Positions 17,954-25,399 of a stretch of 64,000 bases of DNA are shown here, piece by piece. The stretch lies in assembly GCA_934590325.1 (NCBI GenBank), contig CAKTOW010000001.1, positions 1 to 64,000 of the forward strand, written 5' to 3'. A program made the position numbers and the translations under genes. The notes below the pieces were generated by a model. The model saw only the letters and a list, made by a program, of their open reading frames with translations. It was not told the DNA's origin and did no database searches. Positions within the stretch are counted from its first letter, which is position 1, and each line of letters begins with the position of its first letter. This DNA comes from an uncultured Oscillospiraceae bacterium. Its GTDB lineage: Bacteria > Bacillota > Clostridia > Oscillospirales > Oscillospiraceae.

Positions 17954-19240
17954 ATGGCAACACAGGCACTGATCATCATAGGCGTATTTGTCGTATGCCT
18001 CTTCCTGGGCTTCCCCATCTTCTTCTCGGTGTGCATCCCCTCCATCCTGGCTCTGCTGATGAACGACCTGCAGCTGGTCATGGTCCCCAAGACCATCATC
18101 GGCGGCGTTCAGAGCTTCACGCTGCTGGCGGTGCCCTTCTTCATCCTGGCGGGCAACCTGATGAACTCCGGCGGCATTACAAAGCGCATATTCGACATCT
18201 GCCTTGCCCTGATGGGCTGGATACGCGGCGGCCTGGCCTACGTGAACGTGCTGGCCAGCATGGTGTTCGCGGGCATCTCCGGTTCCGCCGCGGCGGACGC
18301 CGCCGGCTTGGGCAAGATCGAGATGCAGGCCATGAAGGACGACGGCTTTGACGAGAGCTTCGCCGCCGCCATCACCGCGGCCTCCAGCGTTATCGGCCCC
18401 ATCATCCCGCCCAGCATCATCATGATACTCTACGCTACCGAGGCAAACGTCAACGTCAGCGATATGTTCAAGGCGGGCATCCTCCCCGGCATCCTGGTGG
18501 GTCTGATGCTGATGGCCGCGTGCAAGTTCATGTTCATGCGCGGCGAGAAGGCGCCCCCCGCCACCAAGTTCTCCTGGAAGCGTCTGGGCGTCAGCCTGAA
18601 GGACGGCGTGCTGGCCATTATCGCTCCGGCCATCATCCTGCTGGGTATGTTCTCCGGCAGCTTCTCCCCTACTGAGGCCGGTATCGTGGCCGTGGTATAC
18701 TCCGCCGTGGTGGGTATGATCTACAAGGAGCTGAAGCTCAAGGACATCCCCCGCATCATCAAGGAGAGCGCCATCGCCGCGGCACAGGTCATGTTCATGA
18801 CCTCCGCCGCCTCTCTTCTCAGCTGGACGCTGACCTTTACCAAGATCCCCCTGACCATCTCCAAGGGCATCCTCAGCTTCACCGACAGCCGCGCCCTGTT
18901 CATGCTGATCGTGGTGGTTTTCCTGCTGATCCTGGGCTGCTTCATCGAGTCCATGGCGGGTCTGCTGATTGTGATGCCCGTGATGATCCCCATCGCTACG
19001 GTACTGGGCATCGACCTCGTACACTTCGGCATCGTGTGCTGTCTGGCCATGATGGTTGGCGCGGTGACGCCGCCCATGGGCGCGTGCGTGTTCATCGTGT
19101 GCAGCATTTCGGAGACACGGTTCGATCTTGTGTGCAAAAAGCTATGGCCGTTCCTGATCTCTCTGGTGGTCGCGCTGCTGCTGGTGGCCTATGTAGAGCC
19201 TATCTCCACGCTGCTGCCGCACCTTCTGACCAAGGGCTGA
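17954..19240 (+). CDS. dctM: TRAP transporter large permease (DctM family)
   Basis: This 428-residue polytopic protein has about 12 hydrophobic segments and family landmarks such as LLAVPFFILAGNLMNSGGIT, ISGSAAADAAGLGKI and IGPIIPPSIIMILYA. It is the channel-forming subunit that moves the DctP-bound solute with sodium ions. I chose ATG 17954, one base after the dctQ stop and preceded by GGAGG within the end of dctQ. Upstream in-frame starts would lie inside dctQ. Confidence 0.93.
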   Translation: MATQALIIIGVFVVCLFLGFPIFFSVCIPSILALLMNDLQLVMVPKTIIGGVQSFTLLAVPFFILAGNLMNSGGITKRIFDICLALMGWIRGGLAYVNVLASMVFAGISGSAAADAAGLGKIEMQAMKDDGFDESFAAAITAASSVIGPIIPPSIIMILYATEANVNVSDMFKAGILPGILVGLMLMAACKFMFMRGEKAPPATKFSWKRLGVSLKDGVLAIIAPAIILLGMFSGSFSPTEAGIVAVVYSAVVGMIYKELKLKDIPRIIKESAIAAAQVMFMTSAASLLSWTLTFTKIPLTISKGILSFTDSRALFMLIVVVFLLILGCFIESMAGLLIVMPVMIPIATVLGIDLVHFGIVCCLAMMVGAVTPPMGACVFIVCSISETRFDLVCKKLWPFLISLVVALLLVAYVEPISTLLPHLLTKG

Positions 19241-19280
19241 ATCCATTGACCGATAATCGATTTCTAAGCAGGGAGCATTT

Positions 19281-20498
19281 ATGAAAGTATATACTAACAC
19301 AAAAATCATCACCATGGACGGCGGCAAGGTCATCCCCAACGGTGCCCTCCTGGTGGACGGCAGCAAGATCACTGCTGTGCTGACTATGGACGAGTACGGC
19401 GCCCGCTCCGGCGAGTTCGCCGGTGCCGAGGCCGTTGACTGCGCGGGCAAGGTGATCATGCCCGGCCTCATCAACGCCCACACCCACATCACCCTCTGGC
19501 GCAGCTTCGGTGACATCACCCTCGCGCGCGACGTGGCCACAGAGACTATGCTGGCCGTGCGCAATTCGCTGAACTGCCTGCGCAAGGGCGTGACCACCGT
19601 GCGGGACATGGGACACAAGGACCACGTTCACAACGAGATGAAGGTCTGCGCCGAGCGCGGCGTCATCCTGGCCCCGCGTTTTCGCTGTGCCAACGCCATT
19701 ATCGAGATGTCCAACGGCCACGCCAGCCACTTCTGCGCCACGGTGTCCACCCCGCAGGAGATGGTGTCGGAGATCCGCCGCCAGGTCAACGCCGGCACGG
19801 ATTTCATCAAGATCGTCGCCAGCCATGACGACCTCTATCATCTGGACAAGCTCAGCTACCCCTGGTTCTCCCAGGAGGACCTGAATCTGCTGGTGGCGGC
19901 CAGCCATGAACTGGACGCCAAGGTGTCCGCCCACGCCAACGGCGCCGAGACCATCCAGCGCTGCCTAAACGCCGGAATGGACTGCATCGAGCATGGCATC
20001 GGCATGACCGCGAAGCAGGCCGCGCAGATGCGCGAGCAGGGCACGTGGCTGGTGCCGACGCTGACGGGCTACATGGAAAACGGCCTGCCCAACTGGCGGC
20101 GCGGCGACAAGTGGGTCGCCCGGTACCACCAGTTCTGGGAGCTGCACGAAAAGACGTTCCCCGAGGCGGTCAAGGCCAAGGTGAAGATCGCCGCCGGCAC
20201 GGACACCCTGGGCGACCTGAACGAGGAGATCGCCCTGATGCACCGCTTCGGCATGACCACCCACGAGGCGCTGGAGACCGCCACCATCAACGCCGCACGG
20301 CTGATGGAACTGGACGCGCAGATCGGTTCTCTTACGCCGGGCAAGCTGGCCGACTTCATCGTACTGCGCAGCGACCCCCTGGCGGACCTGTCTGCCCTCT
20401 ACGACATCGACGCCATCTCCCTGGATGGGCGCTTTATCCCCACCTGGGCCATCGACGCCGTGGTGCCGCCGTGCGATATGTGGGCCAAAAACTGGTAA
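19281..20498 (+). CDS. Amidohydrolase-superfamily metal-dependent hydrolase
   Basis: The 405-residue enzyme has the classic amidohydrolase ligands. They are the HxH of NAHTHITLW (H67, H69), a lysine in TDFIKIVAS that may be carboxylated, histidines in VSAHANG and IEHG, and the catalytic aspartate in AAGTDTLGD. The order resembles imidazolonepropionase and Xaa-Pro dipeptidase-like members that cut cyclic amides or N-acyl amino acids. It lies between the TRAP permease and a cysteine/serine lyase-like gene. Inferred: it hydrolyses the imported compound to release an amino acid. The exact substrate is unknown. Confidence 0.88.
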   Translation: MKVYTNTKIITMDGGKVIPNGALLVDGSKITAVLTMDEYGARSGEFAGAEAVDCAGKVIMPGLINAHTHITLWRSFGDITLARDVATETMLAVRNSLNCLRKGVTTVRDMGHKDHVHNEMKVCAERGVILAPRFRCANAIIEMSNGHASHFCATVSTPQEMVSEIRRQVNAGTDFIKIVASHDDLYHLDKLSYPWFSQEDLNLLVAASHELDAKVSAHANGAETIQRCLNAGMDCIEHGIGMTAKQAAQMREQGTWLVPTLTGYMENGLPNWRRGDKWVARYHQFWELHEKTFPEAVKAKVKIAAGTDTLGDLNEEIALMHRFGMTTHEALETATINAARLMELDAQIGSLTPGKLADFIVLRSDPLADLSALYDIDAISLDGRFIPTWAIDAVVPPCDMWAKNW

Positions 20499-20515
20499 AT
20501 GAATAAGGGTGACAA

Positions 20516-21853
20516 ATGGTGACAAACGAACAAAACAACCTTGTTTTTCTGTTGAAAAGAGAGGTCTTGCCCGCACTCGGCTGCACCGGCCCCACCGCCT
20601 ACGCGCTTGTGACAGCCTGCTGCCGCCCCTACATGACGGCCCCGCCCCAGCGGCTGACCATAGAGCTGAGTCCGGAGCTTTTCAAAACCGGCTTCGGCGT
20701 GGCCACCCCCGGCTCGCCTGAACCCGGCATCGCCATCGCGGCGGCCAACGGCCTGTTCGGCGGTGACTGGACCCTGGGCATGGAGGTGCTGAACACCGCC
20801 ACCCCCGCCACAAACGCCCAGGCCTCCGATTTCATCGCCGCACGGGGCCTAAGCGTCCTGTGCGACTGGTCGCAGCGCGGGATATACGCGCGCGCCGTCG
20901 TCACCACGGAAAACGAGACCATCGTGTCCGTGCTGGAGGGCGCCTACGACCACATTCTCTCCATCGCGGTGAACGGCCGCACCGTTTACAGCAGCGAAGC
21001 CCTGGGCGATACCGAAAGCGAAAAAGCAGAGTTGGACCTGGCCATGCTTCTGTCCTTCGTCAAGACCGTTAATATCGACACGATACGGTTCCTGCAGGAC
21101 GGCATAGACATGAACTACGCCCTGGCCATAGAGGGCATAAAGACTCCCTTCGGCCATGAGGTCGGCCGTGCGCTCTTCCGCAAGGCCTGCGCCGACTTTG
21201 ACGAGAGCTTCTACGCCGACCCGGCGTCGCACATCCCCGCCAGCGCCTGCGAATGGGGCAAGATCCTCGTCACCGCCGCGGCGGACGCCCGCATGGGCGG
21301 TTGCAACATGCCGGCCATGTGTACCATGGGTGACGGCAACCAGGGCATCACCGCCATCAACCCGGTGCTCGCCGCGGCCCAGGTATGGGGCATCGACGAG
21401 GCCCGCACGCTCCGCGCCGTGGCCCTGTCCCACCTGGTCAGCATCTACATCAAGTCCAACATCGGCAAGACGACCCCGTTCTGCATGTGCGGCATCGGCT
21501 CCGCCTCCGGCGTGGCCGCGGCCATAAGCTACCTGCGCGGCGCCACCAACGCCCAGATCGAGGCGGCCATCATCAACCTGCTCTCCCCTATGATGGGCAT
21601 CCTCTGCGACGGCGCAAAGCCCGGCTGCGCCTTCAAAATGTGCATCGCCACTGAGATGGCCTTCACCGCGGCGGAAACCTCCCTCGGTAAGGTGTCCCTG
21701 GGCTTCTACGACGGCATGGCCGACTCCACGCTGGCAAAGACCCTGGAGCACATCAAGGAGGTCGTGAAGGACTCCTCCCCCGCCCTGTCCGAGAGCCTCG
21801 TAAATGTTATCATCAAGAAGACCGAAGAACTCGGCACGCTGCCTGTGCATTGA
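20516..21853 (+). CDS. L-cysteine desulfidase / serine dehydratase alpha-like protein (UPF0597)
   Basis: The 445-residue protein matches the UPF0597/CyuA family of iron-sulfur lyases. The N-terminal LGCTGPTAYA holds the first cluster cysteine (Cys23). Later come MCTMGDGNQG, CGIGSASGVAAAISYLRG and ILCDGAKPGCAFKM with further conserved cysteines. In characterised relatives a 4Fe-4S cluster drives beta-elimination of cysteine (giving sulfide, ammonia, pyruvate) or of serine. 2-Aminoacrylate is the released intermediate, which matches the RidA gene at the head of this operon. Whether the substrate is cysteine, serine or another beta-substituted amino acid is open. Confidence 0.85.
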   Translation: MVTNEQNNLVFLLKREVLPALGCTGPTAYALVTACCRPYMTAPPQRLTIELSPELFKTGFGVATPGSPEPGIAIAAANGLFGGDWTLGMEVLNTATPATNAQASDFIAARGLSVLCDWSQRGIYARAVVTTENETIVSVLEGAYDHILSIAVNGRTVYSSEALGDTESEKAELDLAMLLSFVKTVNIDTIRFLQDGIDMNYALAIEGIKTPFGHEVGRALFRKACADFDESFYADPASHIPASACEWGKILVTAAADARMGGCNMPAMCTMGDGNQGITAINPVLAAAQVWGIDEARTLRAVALSHLVSIYIKSNIGKTTPFCMCGIGSASGVAAAISYLRGATNAQIEAAIINLLSPMMGILCDGAKPGCAFKMCIATEMAFTAAETSLGKVSLGFYDGMADSTLAKTLEHIKEVVKDSSPALSESLVNVIIKKTEELGTLPVH

Positions 21854-21876
21854 TTTCCTCCTTATCCCCTTGTGCG

Positions 21877-21908
21877 CACCCCCTCCGATGTATCGTCGGA
21901 GGGGGTGT
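21877..21908 (+). terminator. GC-rich hairpin after the TRAP operon
   Basis: CACCCCCTCCGA paired with TCGGAGGGGGTG, with a short T-poor tail. It probably ends the operon together with the hairpin at 21940. Confidence 0.6.
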
Positions 21909-21939
21909 CCCCTTGTGAACATCCCCCGCCCCCCGCAGC

Positions 21940-21970
21940 AAAAAGAGACCTGCTTTCGCAGGTCTCTTTC
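21940..21970. terminator. Bidirectional terminator
   Basis: AGAGACCTGC-TTTC-GCAGGTCTCT with flanking A- and T-runs, between convergent genes. A near-identical hairpin lies at 30680, ending another surface gene. Confidence 0.85.
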
Positions 21971-21997
21971 CGTTTCCCCTCCCATCACCCGGGAGGC

Positions 21998-24985
21998 TCA
22001 ACTCCTTTCCTTTCCTCTGCGCACCGCAAACGCGGTGCCGGTATACGCACTCAATGCCAGCGCCAGATACGCCAACGCGCCCGCGTCCGCGGTCTTGGGC
22101 GCGGACACCTTCTCCGGCGCGTCAGTCTTCCCGCCGCCGGTATCCGTCCCGCTGCCGCTGTTATAGTAGTACCGCTCCGACTCCCGCCGGGGTATCTCCC
22201 GCGTCTGCTCGTAGCCGCAGTCCATACACGCCCTCGTTTCTACCCCGGTCGCCTCCACCGTGGCCGCCACGGTCACACGCCACGCGCCGTAGTCGTGTTT
22301 GCCGTGCTCCTTCACGCTTTCCTGCCTGTTGGGACACGCCGTGTCCGTGCACTCCTGCCAGTGGTACACCTTATCCATGCTCCACGTCTCGTACCTGCAC
22401 ATGTGTTCGTCCGGCTCATCCACCGTCGGCTGTGCCTCATGCCCACACACCGGGCACTTCGGTGGTTCAGCGCTCCCCTCCGCGGTCACATACGCATGCT
22501 CCCCCGTGGACCGACGGCTCTCCAGCCGGTTGGTGCAGTTTTCGTCCACACACTCCTGCCAGTGGTACGTCGTGTCGTACTCCCACATGGCATCGCCATA
22601 ACTGTGCTCATGCTTTGGCACAGGCTCCGGCTCCGGGTCGCGCTCCGGTTCCTTGTCCGGGTCCTCATCGATCTCCCTCTCATACCCGCACACAGAGCAC
22701 ATCAGCCCATCCTCCTCGCTGAAGTCATGCGGCGCCGTTTCCTTTATGCTGCCCTGAATATCAGGGCACTCGCCGCCAGCAGTACACTGTCTCCAGTGCA
22801 AGTCGGCGCTTTTGCTCCATGCGCTGTACTCGTTGCTGTCGCCATAGCTGTGCTCATGGGGCGTCGTCACCTTCTCCGTCCACTTGGCGTAGAGGGTGAT
22901 GTCCCCGTTCACAGCGCTGCCGAAGTTGTACGGCTCACCCGTACACGCCTCATCCGTGTACCAGCCGCCAAACTGTTCATTTTCTCTGCTGGGGTCATCC
23001 GGTTTTTGGGCCTTACCACCCTTGGGGGCAAGCTGCGTTGTCGTATCGCCTTCGCCCTTCACAAAGGTCACCTGACAGAGCGTCAGCGTGTCGCTTCTCG
23101 CCGTTTCTACGTCGATATTCTTTCCCTCCGCCACGGCCTCCACCGTGAAGGTATATGCGGCCCCGGTCTCCTTCACATCATCAAAGGTATACTCCGTTCC
23201 CGGCACGATCACCTGCTTTCCCACTGCGGTGCTGTTCTTATAGAGCTGCACCGCGTAGCCGATGGGGTCTCTTTCCTTAGTACTGAGACCGACCGTATAC
23301 TTCACCGGTTTCCACAGCGCCTTGCCCACGACCGTGTCGTCCCACCTCGGGTTCCCCGGTGCGCTGATATGCGTCGTTTCCTCGGTCACAGTTCCTCCTG
23401 TGTTGTCCTCCGCGTCCCATGTCAGGCACTGCATCTCGCTTACATTATTCGCCTTGTCCACCGCAACGAAGTAAACATACTTGCCCCTATTCGATTTCGG
23501 TATCCCCTCGATCTTCTTTTCGTTGAATGGACTGTCAAAACTGTATTCCCACTTCCATACCGTTCCGTCTATACTGTTCACATCAAATACCGGTGCGTCC
23601 TCCCATCGGTTCTTCACGGTGTAGTAAAGCCTCCCGTCCTCATTGCACGCAAATTTCAATCTCAGGTTGTTGTCCTCATTTTTATGCCGCCACAGGACCG
23701 CGTTCGTCACCTCCGGTGCCACACCGTCCTCTACCTCGATAGGAATATCCAGGAAGTCGCTGGCGTAGTTGACGCCGGTGCCCGTGTTGATCGTCCCTCT
23801 GAACAGCTTCAGGGTGTACTTTCCCTCCTTCAGGCCCTCCGGTATCAGCAGCTTGGTGGTCACGGTGCTCAAGCTTTGTGCCGAACCGATATTCTGGTAA
23901 TACAACACCTCGTTGGCCTCATTCACCAGCAGGGCGTGCACGCTTTTGCGGGAGCTAAAGCTGAAGGTGAATACCCAGTCCGTATACCCCTCCTTCATCG
24001 TTCTATTGCCGGACACCTGGATGTTGGGGCTCGAACCGTTCCGCAGCATCACCTGCCAGCTGTTCCCACCGTAGTCCGCGGAGACCTCACCCATCGTCAT
24101 TACATTGCCGATGCCATCCACGTTTCTGGTGTCGCCCTTCGGCAGCGCCTGCTCCGCGGCGGAGATAAACAGCACCTTGCTCAGATCCAGGTTCAGCGCC
24201 GGACGCGCCGCCACCATCCTGTCGTCGCCGGTGGTGCCATCCAGATCCACGTAGAAATCCTTATAGCGGGACCACCCCAGCACATACGCCCGCCGTTTCT
24301 CCATGTAGCCGGGGGTGCGCAGCCACCAGTTATCGGCGCTGGGCGGATACGCCAGCCAGCCGCCGCTCTGCGCACAGGCATATTTCGTGTTGCAGGATTT
24401 CAGGTCAACATCCGCATTATTGAAATATTTCCCGCCCTCGTAGAAAAAGCCACCGCTGACCGCCTCCTGCACCGACAGGGCGAACACCTTGTCGTCCGTA
24501 TCGCCGCCGCCCGGCCGGCCGTTGTAGCTGTTGGGCGTCACCACGTGGGTCGTGGTGATAGCGTTCTGCTCCGATGTGGTGAAGGCCTTTTGCAGGAAAG
24601 TGGTGTTCATCCACTTCCGCAGGTCGCTCTTCTCCCACGTCACGTCCTCGCCCTTTTTGCTGTACTGCTGCGCGTCCAGATTGTACGCCGACAGCAGCAG
24701 CGCCTTTTCCCCGTCATTTTTCAGCACCCACCACAGCACCGGCTCCTTTTTCGCCCCGGTGGGGTCGGTCTGCGGATAGCTGCCAAAGTACACCAGGCTG
24801 CCCTTTGTCCCGACGAGATAGTCGTTCCCCAGCGAGATAGCCCGCTTGTCCCCGCCATTGCTCAGCGCCGCAGTAGCGGACTGCACGGCGGTCTCCCCCG
24901 TGTAGTCCGTCCCCGCTGCCGTTACAGGCAGCAGCGTCAGCGCCATGCACAGGAACAGCACCGCCGCCAATATCCGTTTCTTCAT
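21998..24985 (-). CDS. DUF6273 surface protein 1 with His/Cys repeats and C-terminal anchor
   Basis: This 995-residue exported protein begins with a signal peptide (MKKRILAAVLFLCMALTLL). A DUF6273 domain follows (about 35-240; DNWWLRTPGY and AARPALNLDLS are its landmarks), then Ig-like beta-rich domains and an InlB-type repeat (FGGWYTDEACTG...ITLYAKW). Three tandem His/Cys repeats come next (HEHSYG...HWRQC...CSVCGY). The end has a tyrosine tag (ERYYYNSGSG), APKTADAG, a hydrophobic helix and a basic tail. The APKTxDAG-helix-KR layout resembles a sortase signal but is not LPxTG. ATG 24985 overlaps the stop of the small membrane protein gene by 4 bases. It is a paralogue of the protein at 25400. 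Confidence 0.82.
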   Translation of the reverse strand: MKKRILAAVLFLCMALTLLPVTAAGTDYTGETAVQSATAALSNGGDKRAISLGNDYLVGTKGSLVYFGSYPQTDPTGAKKEPVLWWVLKNDGEKALLLSAYNLDAQQYSKKGEDVTWEKSDLRKWMNTTFLQKAFTTSEQNAITTTHVVTPNSYNGRPGGGDTDDKVFALSVQEAVSGGFFYEGGKYFNNADVDLKSCNTKYACAQSGGWLAYPPSADNWWLRTPGYMEKRRAYVLGWSRYKDFYVDLDGTTGDDRMVAARPALNLDLSKVLFISAAEQALPKGDTRNVDGIGNVMTMGEVSADYGGNSWQVMLRNGSSPNIQVSGNRTMKEGYTDWVFTFSFSSRKSVHALLVNEANEVLYYQNIGSAQSLSTVTTKLLIPEGLKEGKYTLKLFRGTINTGTGVNYASDFLDIPIEVEDGVAPEVTNAVLWRHKNEDNNLRLKFACNEDGRLYYTVKNRWEDAPVFDVNSIDGTVWKWEYSFDSPFNEKKIEGIPKSNRGKYVYFVAVDKANNVSEMQCLTWDAEDNTGGTVTEETTHISAPGNPRWDDTVVGKALWKPVKYTVGLSTKERDPIGYAVQLYKNSTAVGKQVIVPGTEYTFDDVKETGAAYTFTVEAVAEGKNIDVETARSDTLTLCQVTFVKGEGDTTTQLAPKGGKAQKPDDPSRENEQFGGWYTDEACTGEPYNFGSAVNGDITLYAKWTEKVTTPHEHSYGDSNEYSAWSKSADLHWRQCTAGGECPDIQGSIKETAPHDFSEEDGLMCSVCGYEREIDEDPDKEPERDPEPEPVPKHEHSYGDAMWEYDTTYHWQECVDENCTNRLESRRSTGEHAYVTAEGSAEPPKCPVCGHEAQPTVDEPDEHMCRYETWSMDKVYHWQECTDTACPNRQESVKEHGKHDYGAWRVTVAATVEATGVETRACMDCGYEQTREIPRRESERYYYNSGSGTDTGGGKTDAPEKVSAPKTADAGALAYLALALSAYTGTAFAVRRGKERS

Positions 24986-25335
24986 ACCTGCTCTCCCTCC
25001 TGTTCCCGCGCTTTCTCTGTCTCCGCCGCGCCGCTCTCCCTGCGCCGCTTCTCCCTGTACCGTATGCACAGCGCCGTCAGCACCATGGCCGCCGTGAAGG
25101 ACACCACCCCCACCAGCACATAGCCCCCGGCCGCCTCGTGCAGCAGCATAGCGCCGAATGTGCCCTCCGTAGCCGCCTGCGGCTGTCCCGCCGCTGCGTC
25201 CACCGCGCCCACCAGCACCGCCAGCAGCGCCGTACACATGCCGCCCAGTCCGTATATCCCCCGCCGCGCCTGCCTGCGCTGCGCCGCCCGCACCCGCGCC
25301 TTCACCAGCGCCGCGCGCGTTTTCGCGTCATACAT
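24982..25335 (-). CDS. Small two-TM membrane protein, paralogue of the sigma-operon protein
   Basis: The 117-residue protein has a very basic N-terminus (ARVRAAQRRQARRG), a first membrane helix (about 30-48) and a short external loop. A second helix follows (about 70-92; GGYVLVGVVSFTAAMVLTAL), then a charged tail. The second-helix region aligns with the product of the gene at 29732 (LGYIVIGVLAFLLGAGVTVL). I do not know the family. It overlaps the following surface-protein gene by 4 bases (ATGA), so the two are translationally coupled. It may be a chaperone, regulator or membrane partner for that surface protein; this is inference. Confidence 0.7.
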   Translation of the reverse strand: MYDAKTRAALVKARVRAAQRRQARRGIYGLGGMCTALLAVLVGAVDAAAGQPQAATEGTFGAMLLHEAAGGYVLVGVVSFTAAMVLTALCIRYREKRRRESGAAETEKAREQEGEQV

Positions 25336-25399
25336 GCTCCGCGCCTCCCTTCTCTCCTCCTCTGCGGGACGCCATCCCCCGGATGGTACCCCCGCCGCG

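Noticed and set aside
21872-25123. A 1083-codon plus-strand frame opposite surface protein 1
   Set aside because: The composition is dominated by Arg/His/Pro/Val, with no signal peptide or domain. The minus strand carries signal peptide, domains and anchor.
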